The notes under the pieces were generated by a model. The model worked only from the letters and a program-made list of their open reading frames with translations. It had not been told where the DNA came from and searched no databases. 64,000 nucleotides of DNA, from positions 62,001 to 126,000 of the forward strand of contig NZ_JAUSUD010000013.1 of the NCBI RefSeq assembly GCF_030813355.1, read 5' to 3'. Made by a program: the position numbers and the translations under genes. Of this stretch, positions 42,317-53,403 are shown one piece after another; within the stretch, counting starts at the first letter, position 1; each line of letters opens with the position of its first letter. The stretch is from Metabacillus malikii. GTDB taxonomy: Bacteria; Bacillota; Bacilli; Bacillales; Bacillaceae.

Positions 42317-44125
42317 ATGGTTAATCGAATTCCTGAGGAATTAATCGAAAAAATACAACGAAATTCTGACATTGTTGATGTGATAAGTGAATATGTTCAA
42401 TTGAAGAAACAAGGTCGTAACTATTTTGGTTTATGTCCATTCCATGGGGAAAAATCTCCATCATTTTCAGTTTCGTCAGATAAGCAGATATTTCATTGCT
42501 TTGGTTGTGGTGCAGGTGGTAATGTATTCTCGTTCCTCATACAGCATGAAGGGTATTCATTTATAGAAGCTGCCCAACACCTCGCAGAACGGGCAAACAT
42601 TGAATTGCCTTCAATATCTGCTGTAACTAGTAATGCAGTATCTAAAGATAGCGAGAAGATGATTGAAGCTCACGAACTATTAAAGAAATTTTATCATCAT
42701 TTGCTCGTAAATACAAAAGAGGGCCAACCAGCTTTAGATTATCTATTAAATCGTGGATTCACTAAAGAAGTCATTGACCAGTTTGAAATTGGTTATGCCT
42801 TGGATTCCTGGGACTTTATTTCAAAATTTCTTTCAAAACGAAACTTTGATTTAAAAATGATGGAAGCTGCAGGGTTAGTCATAAAAAGAGACGAATCAGA
42901 TGAGTATTTTGACCGATTTAGAAATCGTATTATGTTTCCGATTATGGACCATAATGGGTCGACAATTGCTTTTTCGGGAAGAAATTTAGGGAATGAGAAA
43001 CCAAAATATTTAAATAGTCCAGAAACTAAAATTTTTAATAAAGGTAAGCTTCTGTACAATTTTCATCGTGCTAGATTACATATTCGAAAAACTCAACAAG
43101 TCGTTTTATTAGAAGGTTTTGCTGATGTTATTTCAGCTGACAGTGCAGGTGTGAAACAGTCAATAGCAACTATGGGTACTTCGCTTACGGAAGAGCAAGC
43201 GAAGATTATTAAGCGCAATGTTTCTGAAATAGTGCTCTGCTATGATTCCGACCATGCAGGAATTGAGGCTACAATCCGGGCATCAAAGCTTTTGACAAGT
43301 GTAGGTTGCAATGTGAAGGTTGCTAACATTCCTGATGGACTAGACCCTGATGACTACATCAAGAAATATGGTTCTGAAAAATTCAAAAATGATGTAATAG
43401 GGGATAGCGTTCCTTTAATGGCATATAAATTGAAGTATTTCCGAAGAGGGAAGAATCTTCAAAATGAGGGTGAACGATTACAATATATTGAAAATGCCTT
43501 ACAGGAAATCAGTAGGCTTAATAATATGATTGAACAAGAATTATATTTAAAACAGCTATCTGATGAATTTGACTTAACGATGGATGTCCTGAAACAGCAA
43601 CTTCATCAGAAAGTAAAACAATTTCAGAACAAGCCTCAAGTACCCGTAAAAAGAAATGAACTAATGCAAAAAAGAACACCGATTAAATCTAAAAGATTGC
43701 TACCTGCTTTTCATACAGCTGAACGGATGTTAATTGGTCATATGCTTAAAAGTAAAGACTTTTCAGAAAAAGTCCTTACAAGACTTGGATTACAATTCAA
43801 CATTGAAGAACATAAAGCAATTGTTACTTATTTATACGCTTATTATGAAGAAGGTAATGAAGAGAATGTGAGTGCATTTCTATCAAGATTACCTAACTCA
43901 GAATTACAACACATAGTATCCGATATTGCGATGTTACAACTTAATACAGAGGTAAGTGAACAAGAATTATCGGATTATATAAAACAGGTGTTGAATCAAC
44001 AAAAAATGTTAATGATAAAAGAAAAAGAAGCAGAGAAGATTGAAGCAGAAAGAAATAAGCAATATAAAGATGCTGCGAAAATAGCGATGGAAATCATCCA
44101 TTTAAAGCAAGCGCTCAAGGCATAG
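42317..44125 (+). CDS. dnaG: DNA primase
   Basis: 602 residues. The N-terminal CHC2 zinc finger (C40, H43, C61, C64), the RNA polymerase core with the TOPRIM motifs LLEGFADV (about 264) and CYDSDHAG (about 310), and a C-terminal helicase-interaction domain are all there. It makes RNA primers for replication. The upstream CGGGGTTG is a modest ribosome binding site. It precedes sigA in the macromolecular synthesis operon. Confidence 0.97.
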   Translation: MVNRIPEELIEKIQRNSDIVDVISEYVQLKKQGRNYFGLCPFHGEKSPSFSVSSDKQIFHCFGCGAGGNVFSFLIQHEGYSFIEAAQHLAERANIELPSISAVTSNAVSKDSEKMIEAHELLKKFYHHLLVNTKEGQPALDYLLNRGFTKEVIDQFEIGYALDSWDFISKFLSKRNFDLKMMEAAGLVIKRDESDEYFDRFRNRIMFPIMDHNGSTIAFSGRNLGNEKPKYLNSPETKIFNKGKLLYNFHRARLHIRKTQQVVLLEGFADVISADSAGVKQSIATMGTSLTEEQAKIIKRNVSEIVLCYDSDHAGIEATIRASKLLTSVGCNVKVANIPDGLDPDDYIKKYGSEKFKNDVIGDSVPLMAYKLKYFRRGKNLQNEGERLQYIENALQEISRLNNMIEQELYLKQLSDEFDLTMDVLKQQLHQKVKQFQNKPQVPVKRNELMQKRTPIKSKRLLPAFHTAERMLIGHMLKSKDFSEKVLTRLGLQFNIEEHKAIVTYLYAYYEEGNEENVSAFLSRLPNSELQHIVSDIAMLQLNTEVSEQELSDYIKQVLNQQKMLMIKEKEAEKIEAERNKQYKDAAKIAMEIIHLKQALKA

Positions 44126-44260
44126 TATGTAAGCTGAAGATGAAAAAAGTGTTAAGATGTTTAGTATGTCTATATGAATGCAAATACCATTTAAAATAAC
44201 GCGAATAAAGTAATCCAATGCTTATCATGAAATGCGGATAAGTTGGAAGGAGGGGATCCT

Positions 44261-45373
44261 ATGGCTGATAAACAAACCCATGAAACTGAAGTAACCTTTG
44301 AACAAGTCAAGGAACAGTTAACTGAAATTGGGAAGAAACGCGGAGTTTTAACATATGAAGAAATAGCAGAACGTATGGCAAACTTCGAAATAGAATCAGA
44401 CCAAATGGATGAGTATTATGAATTTTTAGGCGAACAAGGTGTAGAATTAATTGGTGAGACTGCTGGAACTGAAGACCCAAACGTTAAAGATCTTGCGAAA
44501 GAAGAAGAGTTTGATTTAAACGATTTGAGTGTTCCTCCCGGTGTCAAAATTAATGACCCCGTTCGGATGTATCTAAAGGAAATTGGTCGTGTTGATTTAT
44601 TATCAGCTGATGAAGAAATTGAATTAGCAAACCGTATCGAGGACGGTGACGAAGAGGCTAAACGTAGGTTAGCTGAAGCCAATTTACGACTAGTTGTTAG
44701 TATTGCAAAGCGCTATGTTGGTCGTGGTATGTTATTTCTAGATTTAATTCAAGAAGGTAATATGGGATTGATGAAAGCTGTTGAAAAATTTGATTACCGC
44801 AAAGGTTTCAAATTCAGTACTTATGCTACATGGTGGATACGCCAAGCTATTACACGTGCAATAGCCGATCAAGCACGTACAATTCGTATTCCGGTCCATA
44901 TGGTCGAAACAATTAACAAGCTAATAAGAGTCCAAAGACAACTCCTCCAAGACTTAGGAAGGGAACCAACTCCTGAAGAGATTGGGGAGGATATGGAACT
45001 AACTCCGGACAAAGTGCGAGAAATATTAAAAATTGCTCAAGAGCCTGTTTCGTTAGAAACACCTATTGGTGAAGAGGATGATTCTCACCTTGGCGATTTT
45101 ATTGAAGACCAAGATGCGACTTCGCCTTCTGAACATGCTGCATATGAGCTGTTAAAAGAACAACTAGAAGATGTATTAGATACGTTAACAGACCGAGAAG
45201 AAAATGTATTACGACTTCGATTTGGTCTCGACGATGGACGCACAAGAACGCTTGAAGAAGTTGGTAAAGTTTTCGGCGTTACGCGTGAACGTATTCGACA
45301 AATTGAAGCTAAAGCATTACGTAAATTACGTCATCCTAGTCGTAGTAAACGTCTTAAAGACTTCTTAGAATAA
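44261..45373 (+). CDS. sigA: Primary sigma factor SigA (RpoD)
   Basis: 370 residues. Region 1.1 is followed by region 1.2 ([19 protein letters not shown]), 2.1-2.4 ([45 protein letters not shown]), region 3, and 4.1-4.2 ([32 protein letters not shown]). It directs RNA polymerase to housekeeping promoters. I choose ATG 44261 after GGAAGGAGGGG; the ATG at 44243 precedes that site. Confidence 0.98.
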   Translation: MADKQTHETEVTFEQVKEQLTEIGKKRGVLTYEEIAERMANFEIESDQMDEYYEFLGEQGVELIGETAGTEDPNVKDLAKEEEFDLNDLSVPPGVKINDPVRMYLKEIGRVDLLSADEEIELANRIEDGDEEAKRRLAEANLRLVVSIAKRYVGRGMLFLDLIQEGNMGLMKAVEKFDYRKGFKFSTYATWWIRQAITRAIADQARTIRIPVHMVETINKLIRVQRQLLQDLGREPTPEEIGEDMELTPDKVREILKIAQEPVSLETPIGEEDDSHLGDFIEDQDATSPSEHAAYELLKEQLEDVLDTLTDREENVLRLRFGLDDGRTRTLEEVGKVFGVTRERIRQIEAKALRKLRHPSRSKRLKDFLE

Positions 45374-45376
45374 GTT

Positions 45377-45405
45377 GAGGCGGACAAAATTGTCCGTCTT
45401 TTATT
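45377..45405 (+). terminator. Terminator after sigA
   Basis: GAGGCGGACA and TGTCCGTCTT pair over 10 bp with G-U pairs around AAAT, followed by a T-rich tract. Confidence 0.8.
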
Positions 45406-45442
45406 TGATAAAGAGTTACTTACGGATAAAAGGATGGCCGTT

Positions 45443-45979
45443 ATGAATAATAATGTAAAAAAGAAAGTAATAATTAATGAAATTTCATATTGGAAACATA
45501 ATAAGCTATTACCTGAAACATATTGTGATTTTTTGTTAGCTCTCTACACAGAAGGAAATCATGAAGAGAATCAGTTAATACCAACTGAGAATAATCGTTC
45601 AAGGAAATACATTTCATATTTTATTATATCGTTTCTAGCAATTGTTTCACTACTTGTTATTTATTTTACTGAATTGTCATTTGTTTTGCAAATGACCTTA
45701 GTAGGTTTTTTATTAATATTTTCAATAGTTGTTACCGCTTACCTTTTTACTAAAAAAGAAAATTTTCAATTCTCGTTAAGTTTAACCTTTTTACAGTTAC
45801 TCATTTTTTCAATTCATTTAATTGAAAGAATAACCGAAGGAACACAAGTATGGTTAGGTTTAGCAATAATCGGGAATTGCTTGTTATGGATTATCTTTGG
45901 TAGTATATATCGGTACGTTTATCTTATTATTAGTGGTTCAGTTGGATTAATTGTCCTTACAGTATTCATTATTATATAA
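45443..45979 (+). CDS. Unrecognised multi-pass membrane protein
   Basis: 178 residues. The soluble N-terminus (about 1-55) contains EISYWKHNKLLPETYCDFLLALYTEG, reminiscent of the N-terminal part of some DUF2157-like proteins, then about five membrane helices follow. It lies between sigA and cccA. I choose ATG 45443 after AAAGG; ATG 45434 is too close to it. The AT content is higher than that of its neighbours. I assign no function. Confidence 0.75.
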   Translation: MNNNVKKKVIINEISYWKHNKLLPETYCDFLLALYTEGNHEENQLIPTENNRSRKYISYFIISFLAIVSLLVIYFTELSFVLQMTLVGFLLIFSIVVTAYLFTKKENFQFSLSLTFLQLLIFSIHLIERITEGTQVWLGLAIIGNCLLWIIFGSIYRYVYLIISGSVGLIVLTVFIII

Positions 45980-46239
45980 ATGGTCAATTTTTACTTTATG
46001 AATATGTCTAAAATGTGAAAAACTTAAAGTAGTTTAAAGATAGGTCTTTCACTAATCGGGAATATCAAGTAAAATAGAGATTGTTTGAAAAATTGGCATT
46101 ATGATGTTTATTTTATGATGAAGGCAGTGTATTATGATTTATATGATATTATATTTAGGACAAACGGCTGCCAGTTAACAATAATTCGATCACCAATCAG
46201 GTAAGAATTATTTATATTTACATAGGGGAGGTTACATAA

Positions 46240-46608
46240 ATGAAACGAAATCCACTTATTCCATTTTTGTTAATTGCTGTTTTAGGTATCGGCCTTATGT
46301 TCCTACTATCTTTTAAAGGTCTTGGCGATCATAAAGAGTTAGCAGCAGGTGACGAAGGTGAAAAGTCTGCAGACCTTGCAAACGCTACACCTGAAGAATT
46401 GTATCAACAGGCTGGCTGTATTGGCTGTCATGGTGATAATTACGAAGGTGTTGGAAATGCACCAAGTCTTATAGGTGCAGGTGAAAAGTTAGGGGTAGAC
46501 GGTATTAAGAAAACGATTCAAGAAGGAAGAGGCGGTATGCCTGGTGGCCTTATTCAAGATGCTGAACAACTTGATAAAATGGCACAGTGGGTATCTGAGC
46601 TTAAATAG
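46240..46608 (+). CDS. cccA: Membrane-anchored cytochrome c550
   Basis: 122 residues. One N-terminal membrane anchor (about 6-25), a linker, and a class I cytochrome c domain with CIGCH (C60, C63, H64) for covalent heme and M100 in GGMPGG as the likely sixth ligand. It carries electrons to a terminal oxidase on the outer face of the membrane. GGGGAGG is the ribosome binding site. The position after sigA matches B. subtilis. Confidence 0.95.
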   Translation: MKRNPLIPFLLIAVLGIGLMFLLSFKGLGDHKELAAGDEGEKSADLANATPEELYQQAGCIGCHGDNYEGVGNAPSLIGAGEKLGVDGIKKTIQEGRGGMPGGLIQDAEQLDKMAQWVSELK

Positions 46609-46645
46609 TCAATTTAAAACTATAAAATATTGCTGATTTATGTAA

Positions 46646-46661
46646 ATCTTTCGCGAAAGAT
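46646..46661. other. Perfect 16-bp palindrome
   Basis: ATCTTTCGCGAAAGAT is fully self-complementary. It lies 38 bp after cccA and just before that gene's true terminator. It has no T-run. It resembles an operator for a dimeric DNA-binding protein, but I recognise no known box. Confidence 0.55.
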
Positions 46662-46672
46662 ACATATTAGGT

Positions 46673-46708
46673 AAAAAAGTCCTTTGCTTTTGTAAAGGAC
46701 TTTTTTTA
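46673..46708 (+). terminator. Terminator after cccA
   Basis: AAAAAAGTCCTTT and AAAGGACTTTTTT form a 13-bp stem with a GCTTTTGT loop and T-tract. The A-run on the other side is symmetric. Confidence 0.88.
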
Positions 46709-46778
46709 CTAAAAGAATATGTTGTTAAATAGGCAATTAGGTAATAATGTAGGTGAATCCTTAGATAGTGGTGATGAA

Positions 46779-47495
46779 ATGAACGAATTAAAATTATCAA
46801 AAAGACTTGAAGTTGTTGCTAGCTATATTCCAAAAGATGCAATTTTTGCAGACATAGGATCTGATCATGCTTATTTGCCATGTTATTCTATAATTAACGG
46901 TATAGCCAAGGGTGCGATTGCAGGGGAAATTACAGAAGGTCCATTCCTTTCAGCTCAACGTCAAGTGTCAAAATCTAATTTAGATGAAGTAATTTCGGTA
47001 CGAAAAGGCGATGGTTTGTCAGTAATTAAAGAGGATGAAAAAGTTGACTGTATTACGATTGCAGGGATGGGAGGCAGTTTAATAACAAAGATACTAGAAG
47101 ATGGAAAGTTAAAACTCGATTATGTTAAGAGGCTTGTGCTTCAACCAAATATCCATGCTATAAATATTAGGGAATGGCTAATTAACAATGAATGGGAATT
47201 AATTAATGAACAAATAATTGAAGAGGACAACAAAATATATGAAATATTAGTAGCTGAAAAGGGTAATGCTCATCGACCATATCACAAACATTCTCTTCAA
47301 TCCGGATTATTGTTTGGACCATTCCTTTTGGAAGAAAATAATAAAGTTTTTCAGAAAAAATGGACGAACGAACGGACTCATTTGCAAACCATTTTGGCTC
47401 AATTACAAACTGCAGGTTACACGTTTGAAAATAGTGAAAAGTATAGAGAAGTATCAGGACAATTAAACTTAATAGAGGAGGTTATCCAGGCATGA
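46779..47495 (+). CDS. trmK: tRNA m1A22 methyltransferase TrmK
   Basis: 238 residues: an N-terminal class I methyltransferase domain (FADIGSDHAYLPCYSI, motif I; ITIAGMGGSLI, motif IV) and a C-terminal coiled-coil. It methylates adenosine 22 of several tRNAs. I choose ATG 46779 (MNELKLSKRLEVVASY) after GTGGTGATG; a longer frame from 46719 overlaps the cccA terminator zone. The older name is yqfN. It overlaps the next gene by 4 bp. Confidence 0.94.
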   Translation: MNELKLSKRLEVVASYIPKDAIFADIGSDHAYLPCYSIINGIAKGAIAGEITEGPFLSAQRQVSKSNLDEVISVRKGDGLSVIKEDEKVDCITIAGMGGSLITKILEDGKLKLDYVKRLVLQPNIHAINIREWLINNEWELINEQIIEEDNKIYEILVAEKGNAHRPYHKHSLQSGLLFGPFLLEENNKVFQKKWTNERTHLQTILAQLQTAGYTFENSEKYREVSGQLNLIEEVIQA

Positions 47496-48613
47496 GTAAG
47501 ACGCCAAATGGTTTTGAAATTATTCAATTGTTTGAACAATACTCTCCAAAATCATATGCGCTAGAAGGCGATAAAATTGGTCTGCAAATAGGTAGCCTCA
47601 ATAAGCCGATAAAGAAAATAATGATTACATTAGATGTTATTGAAGAGGTTATCGATGAAGCGATAACAAAGGAAGTAGATTTAATCATTGCTCATCATCC
47701 TCCAATTTTTCGACCTATTAAAAACCTAACTACAGATACAGCTTACGGTAAAATGATTGAGAAATGCATCAAGCATGACCTTGCAGTATATGTAGCACAT
47801 ACAAACCTTGACGTAGCGCCTGGTGGAGTGAATGATTTATTAGCAGACTCCCTACATTTAAAGAATACAGATGTATTAATTCCTACATATGAAGATACCT
47901 TAAAAAAACTAGTAGTATTTGTCCCAACTACACATGCTGATGAAGTCAAAGCTGCACTCGGTAAGGCTGGTGCTGGACATATTGGACAATACAGCCACTG
48001 TGCATTCCAGACAAATGGTGAAGGCAGCTTCTTACCATTGGAAAATACGGCGCCTTATATTGGTGAACAAGGTAAGCTCGAAACGGTGCAAGAAGTGCGC
48101 CTTGAAACGATAATGCCTCAATCTATACAAAACGCAGTGCTAAAGGCCATGAAAAAAGCACACCCATATGAAGAGGTAGCTTACGATATTTATCCACTTG
48201 AGCAAAAGGGGAACTCTCTAGGCCTAGGTAGAATCGGATATCTTGAAAAAGAAATGACATTACAACAATTTGCTAGCCATGTTAAAAATACGTTAAAAGT
48301 AGAGTTTGTTAGAATGGTTGGTAATCCAGATGACTTAGTTAAGAAAGTAGCTGTACTTGGCGGAGATGGCAATAAGTATATACAAGCTGCAAAATATAAA
48401 GGTGCAGATGTTTATGTAACAGGTGACTTATATTTTCATGTTGCCCATGACGCGCTAATGGCTGGATTAAATGTTATTGACCCAGGTCATCATGTTGAGA
48501 AGGTTATGATTAACGGTGTATCCGACAAAATAAGTACATTATGTAAGGATAAAAAATTTAACGTAAAGGTGTTTGGTTCTGAAATTGATACAAACCCTTT
48601 TAAATTCATATAA
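47492..48613 (+). CDS. yqfO: Nif3-like dinuclear metal centre protein YqfO
   Basis: 373 residues. Metal ligands lie in IAHHPPIF (about 68), AHTNLD (about 107) and in the C-terminal GDLYFHVAHDA and DPGHHVEK. The middle third (about 130-235) is the PII-like insert seen in long Nif3 proteins. The hexamer is toroidal with two metals per subunit; many annotate it as GTP cyclohydrolase type 1-like, but its biological role is unsettled. It overlaps trmK, as in most Bacilli. Confidence 0.92.
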   Translation: MSKTPNGFEIIQLFEQYSPKSYALEGDKIGLQIGSLNKPIKKIMITLDVIEEVIDEAITKEVDLIIAHHPPIFRPIKNLTTDTAYGKMIEKCIKHDLAVYVAHTNLDVAPGGVNDLLADSLHLKNTDVLIPTYEDTLKKLVVFVPTTHADEVKAALGKAGAGHIGQYSHCAFQTNGEGSFLPLENTAPYIGEQGKLETVQEVRLETIMPQSIQNAVLKAMKKAHPYEEVAYDIYPLEQKGNSLGLGRIGYLEKEMTLQQFASHVKNTLKVEFVRMVGNPDDLVKKVAVLGGDGNKYIQAAKYKGADVYVTGDLYFHVAHDALMAGLNVIDPGHHVEKVMINGVSDKISTLCKDKKFNVKVFGSEIDTNPFKFI

Positions 48614-48648
48614 AGTCATATTTGATGCAGAGAAGAGAAATATATATG

Positions 48649-48696
48649 AAAAAAGAATGCCTTTTTTACAATTAGTGAAAAAAGGCATTCTTTTTA
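48649..48696 (+). terminator. Bidirectional terminator of yqfO and ispH
   Basis: AAAAAGAATGCCTTTTTT and AAAAAAGGCATTCTTTTT form an 18-bp perfect stem between the convergent genes. Confidence 0.92.
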
Positions 48697-48697
48697 A

Positions 48698-49642
48698 TTA
48701 TTTCTTTATTTTTACTTTAGGTAGAATCTTAGTAAGTGGAATATGATAATCTTTTTCCCAAGTTGCTTTATCATTTGGGTCATATTGTTCTAAAAATTGG
48801 ATGACTTTTTTTGTAATTGGTGTAGGAGTAGATGCACCGGCTGTTACTGCTACAGTCTTTACATTTTTTAACCATTCAATTTTCAATTCACTTAAATCAG
48901 AAATCCGGTATGCTTTTGTACCGGCAATTTCCTGCGATACTTGGGCTAGACGGTTTGAATTATTACTTTTAGGGTCACCTACGACGATGGTTAAATCTGC
49001 TTGACCTGCTTGCTCGGCGACAGCCTCCTGACGAACTTGAGTAGCTAAGCAAATTTCTTTATGTGTTTCTGCGTGAGGGTACTTTTCCTTAACTTTATCC
49101 ATAATATCGGCAACATCCCATTGACTCATCGTTGTCTGGTTTGTGACAATGATTTTACTATTTTCAATACTTAGTTCGCTTACATCCTCAACAGATTCGA
49201 CAAGATGAACAATGTGAGGGGCAACTCCTACTGCTCCTTCAGGTTCCGGATGTCCTTTTTTACCAATATAGATTACATGATAGCCTTCAGCTTCTTTTTC
49301 ACGAATTAAATCATGTGTCTTTGTTACATCTGGACAAGTCGCATCAAGAGTAACTAGCCCTTTTTCCTTCGCGATTTTTCTGACTTCTGGAGAAACACCG
49401 TGAGCTGTAAAGATAATCGTACCTTCATTAACCTTCTGTAATATATCTAATCGGTTTTTACCATCTAGCGTAATGATACCATCTTCCTCAAATGCATCTG
49501 TAACATGTTTATTATGAACAATCATACCTAAAATATAGATTGGTCTAGGTAAGGTTTTATCTAGTGCCGCATTTTTTGCTATAACCATTGCGTCCACAAC
49601 ACCATAACAATATCCACGGGGTGCAATTTTTATTACATCCAT
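48698..49642 (-). CDS. ispH: 4-hydroxy-3-methylbut-2-enyl diphosphate reductase
   Basis: 314 residues. The three cysteines that hold the iron-sulphur cluster are C12 (PRGYCYG), C103 (DATCPDV) and C198 (EICLATQ), and TNQTTMSQ is the conserved catalytic loop. It makes the last step of the non-mevalonate isoprenoid route, producing IPP and DMAPP. ispG, the preceding enzyme, lies in the same window at 57273-58376. A good AAGGAGG precedes the start on the reverse strand. Confidence 0.97.
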   Translation of the reverse strand: MDVIKIAPRGYCYGVVDAMVIAKNAALDKTLPRPIYILGMIVHNKHVTDAFEEDGIITLDGKNRLDILQKVNEGTIIFTAHGVSPEVRKIAKEKGLVTLDATCPDVTKTHDLIREKEAEGYHVIYIGKKGHPEPEGAVGVAPHIVHLVESVEDVSELSIENSKIIVTNQTTMSQWDVADIMDKVKEKYPHAETHKEICLATQVRQEAVAEQAGQADLTIVVGDPKSNNSNRLAQVSQEIAGTKAYRISDLSELKIEWLKNVKTVAVTAGASTPTPITKKVIQFLEQYDPNDKATWEKDYHIPLTKILPKVKIKK

Positions 49643-49740
49643 TTATAATGCCTCCTTAAGAGATCACTAGCTTATTTTAGCAAGGTTACTAATAGACAAG
49701 TTTAAAAATTTATCAATCAACTAAAAAAAGCTAATAAGTA

Positions 49741-49761
49741 AAAAAAGCCGGAAAACGGCTT
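49741..49761 (-). terminator. Terminator of yqfQ
   Basis: On the reverse strand AGCCG / CGGCT plus a run of T follows yqfQ. It is compact, with a GTTTTC-type loop. Confidence 0.65.
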
Positions 49762-49821
49762 CTAATTCTAACAATCTCTTAATATTATATCGAAATTTAG
49801 GTCAGAATACAAAGATGAATA

Positions 49822-50469
49822 TTAGATATACAATTTGGGTGTGGAACCTTTACTAGATTTTTTAGATTTTTTAGGTTTTGGCGGTTGTGAGTTTTCTTTA
49901 GGGTGATTATGATTGTTATTTTCTTTTTTAGATTTGAGAGGTTTTTTTGCATTCTTTTTATTAGTTTGTTTTTCAGTGCTAGTTTGTTTTACTTGTACTA
50001 TGTTCGATTCACTTTCTATTTGCTTTTTGTCTTCCTCTTCCTCAGTCTCTGTTGTGTCGGTACTATTTAACTCTCGATAAATTTTCCACATAGCTGGTAA
50101 ATTTTTCACTAGAGGCCCGTATTGTTGAACCATTGGGGTTACTTGCTGTGCCATGCCTAATACTTTTTGTACATTACCTAACATATTAGAGATATTTGCA
50201 GGATTGGTTAGACCTTGTAAAGCGCCAGAAGCAGTGTTAGCAGTCGTGTTCGTCATACCTTGCATCATGCCTTGTGGAATGGTATGTGCAGCTTGGCTGC
50301 CTGGTAGGATGCGGGAGATGAGTCCCTTTAAACCGCCGGCCCTTGTAGGCATTTGCGGGCTAAAATTTCCAATACTCGGTGACATAGGTTGACGCATCAT
50401 TGGCATTCTTCCTGGAGGTACTTGAAAGCCTCTTGGATTGATCGGAGGCATTGGTCTATTTTGAAACAT
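49822..50469 (-). CDS. yqfQ: YqfQ / VrrA-like low-complexity protein
   Basis: 215 residues. The N-terminal third is rich in Pro, Met and Arg (MFQNRPMPPINPRGF); the middle has a Gly/Ala/Thr stretch and a short hydrophobic helix region; the C-terminus is Lys-rich (KPKKSKKSSKGS). It matches YqfQ of B. subtilis and VrrA of the anthracis group, whose repeat number varies among strains. Its function is unknown; YqfQ has been seen among spore-associated proteins. AGGAAGGAGG is the ribosome binding site. Confidence 0.8.
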   Translation of the reverse strand: MFQNRPMPPINPRGFQVPPGRMPMMRQPMSPSIGNFSPQMPTRAGGLKGLISRILPGSQAAHTIPQGMMQGMTNTTANTASGALQGLTNPANISNMLGNVQKVLGMAQQVTPMVQQYGPLVKNLPAMWKIYRELNSTDTTETEEEEDKKQIESESNIVQVKQTSTEKQTNKKNAKKPLKSKKENNNHNHPKENSQPPKPKKSKKSSKGSTPKLYI

Positions 50470-50720
50470 ATGATTCCTCCTTCCTTTTACATTACTCTAT
50501 ATTTTATATATGCAAACAAGTAGAAAATGGTTTCAAACACCTGAGAGGACAAAAGTAGTATATTAAGTTATTAATGGTCATAATGAGAATAGTAAGCTTT
50601 CTGAGGTTAGAGGCAAAGAAGGTAGTTGTGATTTTCTTGTTATCGTATATAATGTTATGATGGACGAATAAAGTTATACATATGACACTTATAGCTTTAT
50701 CCTTAAAGGAGATGAACGAA

Positions 50721-52037
50721 ATGGAACACACAAAATTCGAAAGGTTTGCATTAAAACCTTATATAATAGAGGCAATTACGAAAGAGCTTAAATTTTTTGA
50801 ACCTACTGAGATTCAGGAAAGGTTAATGCCTTCCATCCTAAAAGGTGAGAGTGTAATTGGCCAGTCTCAGACTGGTACGGGTAAAACACATGCATACTTA
50901 TTGCCATTACTTAATAAAGTGGACCCTACCCAAAGGGAAGTACAGTTTGTTATTACGGCTCCTACACGTGAATTGGCAACACAAATCTATCATGAAGTTG
51001 TGAAAATAACAGCTTTTTCTAAAGAAGATATCGTTACAAAATGTTTAATAGGTGGTACTGACAAACAACGAACAATTGAAAAGTTGAAGTCGCAACCACA
51101 TATCGTAGTCGGAACTCCAGGCAGAATAAATGACCTCATTAAAGAGAATGCACTAATTGTGAATAAGACTCGATCACTAGTTGTTGATGAAGCAGATTTA
51201 ATGCTTGATATGGGATTCATAAAAGAAGTTGATATGGTCGCTAGTCAAATGCCTGAGGAGTTACAAATACTAGTATTTTCTGCAACGATCCCTGAGAAAT
51301 TAAAACCCTTTTTAAAGAAATATTTGGAGAATCCAAAATTTACTCATGTAGCACCTAAACAAGTAACAGCAGCGAAAATTGAACATGTACTTGTCCCAAC
51401 AAAACACCGTAACAAGAAAAAACTCGTCTTTGACATTCTTAAAGGTTTTAATCCTTTTATAGCAATTGTTTTTACAAATACTAAGAAAAATGCCGATGAG
51501 GTTGCAGATGCTCTTTTAGAAAATGGACTCAAGGTTGGCAGAATACATGGAGATTTATCCCCAAGAGACCGAAAGAAAATGATGAAACAAATAAATGACC
51601 TCGAATTCCAGTATGTAGTGGCAACGGATCTAGCGGCACGAGGAATTGATATAAAAGGTGTTAGTCATGTTATTAACTATGAATTACCTACTACAGATTT
51701 AGATTTTTATATCCACCGAGTAGGAAGAACAGCCCGGGCAGGAAGCTCTGGTGTAGCTGTAACTATCTATGAACAATCCGATGAAGATGCTTTAAATAAA
51801 TTGGAAAAATTAGGTGTTGATTTTGTTCATCGTGATTATATTGATGGTGAATGGAAAGATTTAGATGATCGTAAAAAACGACAGAAGCGGAAAAAGACAC
51901 CTGATGAAGTCGATGCACTAGCAAAAAGTATTGTTCAAAAACCTAAGAAAGTAAAACCTGGTTATAAAAAGAAAATGACTCGAGAAATGGAACAGATTAA
52001 AAAGCGTAAACGAAAAATAGATAACCGAAAAAAATAG
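50721..52037 (+). CDS. cshB: DEAD-box RNA helicase CshB
   Basis: 438 residues. Motifs in order: Q motif ([12 protein letters not shown]), [10 protein letters not shown] (motif I), PTRELATQ (Ia), DEAD ([11 protein letters not shown]), SAT (III), and [10 protein letters not shown] (VI). A basic C-terminal tail (about 385-438, [10 protein letters not shown] and on) binds RNA. CshB works in cold-shock and rRNA assembly. I choose ATG 50721 since AAAGGAG at 50705 fits it; earlier ATGs lie in or before that site. Confidence 0.95.
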   Translation: MEHTKFERFALKPYIIEAITKELKFFEPTEIQERLMPSILKGESVIGQSQTGTGKTHAYLLPLLNKVDPTQREVQFVITAPTRELATQIYHEVVKITAFSKEDIVTKCLIGGTDKQRTIEKLKSQPHIVVGTPGRINDLIKENALIVNKTRSLVVDEADLMLDMGFIKEVDMVASQMPEELQILVFSATIPEKLKPFLKKYLENPKFTHVAPKQVTAAKIEHVLVPTKHRNKKKLVFDILKGFNPFIAIVFTNTKKNADEVADALLENGLKVGRIHGDLSPRDRKKMMKQINDLEFQYVVATDLAARGIDIKGVSHVINYELPTTDLDFYIHRVGRTARAGSSGVAVTIYEQSDEDALNKLEKLGVDFVHRDYIDGEWKDLDDRKKRQKRKKTPDEVDALAKSIVQKPKKVKPGYKKKMTREMEQIKKRKRKIDNRKK

Positions 52038-52047
52038 GGGGATACAT

Positions 52048-52941
52048 ATGTTGAAGATTGGTTCTCATGTTTCTATGAGTGGAAAAAAGATGTTATTAGC
52101 ATCAAGTGAGGAAGCAGTCTCATACGGAGCAAATACGTTCATGATTTATACAGGGGCTCCACAAAATACGAGACGCAAAAAAATTGAGGAACTCAATATT
52201 GAAGCTGGACAAGCTCATATGAAAGAGAATGGTATAGAGGAAATTATTGTACACGCACCGTATATTATTAATATAGGTAATACAACAAATCCAGCAACTT
52301 ATGAATTAGGGGTTAATTTTCTTCGTTCTGAAATAGAACGAACTCAAGCGATTGGTGCTAAGCAAATTGTTTTACACCCAGGTGCACATGTCGGCGCGGG
52401 TACTGATGCTGGGATAAAGCAAATAATACAGGGCTTAAATGAAGTATTGACTCAAGAGCAAGAAGTGCAAATCGCTCTCGAAACGATGGCAGGAAAAGGG
52501 TCAGAGTGTGGTCGTTCCTTTGATGAATTAGCTAAAATTATAGATGGTGTGACACATAATCAGCATTTATCAATCTGTTTCGATACGTGTCATACACATG
52601 ATGCAGGATATAACATTGTTGAAGATTTCGATGGTGTATTACAGGAGTTTGATCATATTATTGGTATAGACCGTTTAAAAGTACTTCATATAAATGATAG
52701 TAAAAATCCAATGGGAGCCAGCAAAGACCGCCATGAAAACATTGGGTTTGGTCACATTGGCTTTACAGCATTGAATCATATAGTTCATCATCCTGATTTA
52801 GTAGATGTACCAAAAATATTAGAAACTCCTTTTGTTGGAGAAGATAAAAAATATAAAAAGCCACCATACCGTCATGAAATTGAAATGTTTAGAAATCAAT
52901 CATTTGATGAACAACTATTAGAAAATATATTACAATCTTAA
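52048..52941 (+). CDS. nfo: Endonuclease IV
   Basis: 297 residues, AP endonuclease TIM barrel with three zinc ions. Metal-binding segments include [49 protein letters not shown] and ILETPF. It cuts DNA at abasic sites. In B. subtilis Nfo (YqfS) is made in the forespore and protects spore DNA. It starts 10 bp after cshB with a GGGGG site, so it is co-transcribed. Confidence 0.96.
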   Translation: MLKIGSHVSMSGKKMLLASSEEAVSYGANTFMIYTGAPQNTRRKKIEELNIEAGQAHMKENGIEEIIVHAPYIINIGNTTNPATYELGVNFLRSEIERTQAIGAKQIVLHPGAHVGAGTDAGIKQIIQGLNEVLTQEQEVQIALETMAGKGSECGRSFDELAKIIDGVTHNQHLSICFDTCHTHDAGYNIVEDFDGVLQEFDHIIGIDRLKVLHINDSKNPMGASKDRHENIGFGHIGFTALNHIVHHPDLVDVPKILETPFVGEDKKYKKPPYRHEIEMFRNQSFDEQLLENILQS

Positions 52942-52963
52942 TATTAATTAGTTTAAATTATTC

Positions 52964-52995
52964 AAAATGGCTGTCAGTAAGAGACAGCCATTTTA
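52964..52995 (+). terminator. Terminator after cshB-nfo
   Basis: AAAATGGCTGTC and GACAGCCATTTT make a perfect 12-bp stem with an AGTAAGA loop. Confidence 0.9.
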
Positions 52996-53148
52996 TATTG
53001 TATTTGCTTCTTTAGAATTGTAGTTATTAGTTACAGAACATCTAGTTAAAGAACAGGTGTCGTACAGAACATTAAACGACACATCGTAAGTAGAGTATGA
53101 GATGTAATGGCTTTGCTAACCTGTTAAACCTTTATATTTAAGTAGTAT

Positions 53149-53403
53149 TTACCTTGTGAACTTATTAAAGATTTCATTCACCTGTTTTGCAACGTTAGGG
53201 GTAGTTACTTGTGCTATTTGAGACAATAAATGTTTTCTTTCGTTTGGATTAAAAATATTAATATTTTGTCCATTTAATAATGTCACCACTTTTTTTGCTT
53301 GTTCACGAGTAATTGTAACATTAAATTGGTTTGCATATTGAAGTAGCTCATCTACTGATATGTTATTCAATTTTTGATTTACGATCTTTTGAAATAATAT
53401 CAT
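53149..53403 (-). CDS. yqfT: YqfT, DUF2624 protein
   Basis: 84 residues, helical (MILFQKIVNQKLNNISVDELL, then ITREQAKKVVTLLNGQNINIFN). It matches YqfT of B. subtilis in place and sequence pattern. I choose ATG at 53403 after GGAGGGTTTGGTG; the longer frame to 53427 overlaps that site. Its function is unknown. Confidence 0.82.
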   Translation of the reverse strand: MILFQKIVNQKLNNISVDELLQYANQFNVTITREQAKKVVTLLNGQNINIFNPNERKHLLSQIAQVTTPNVAKQVNEIFNKFTR

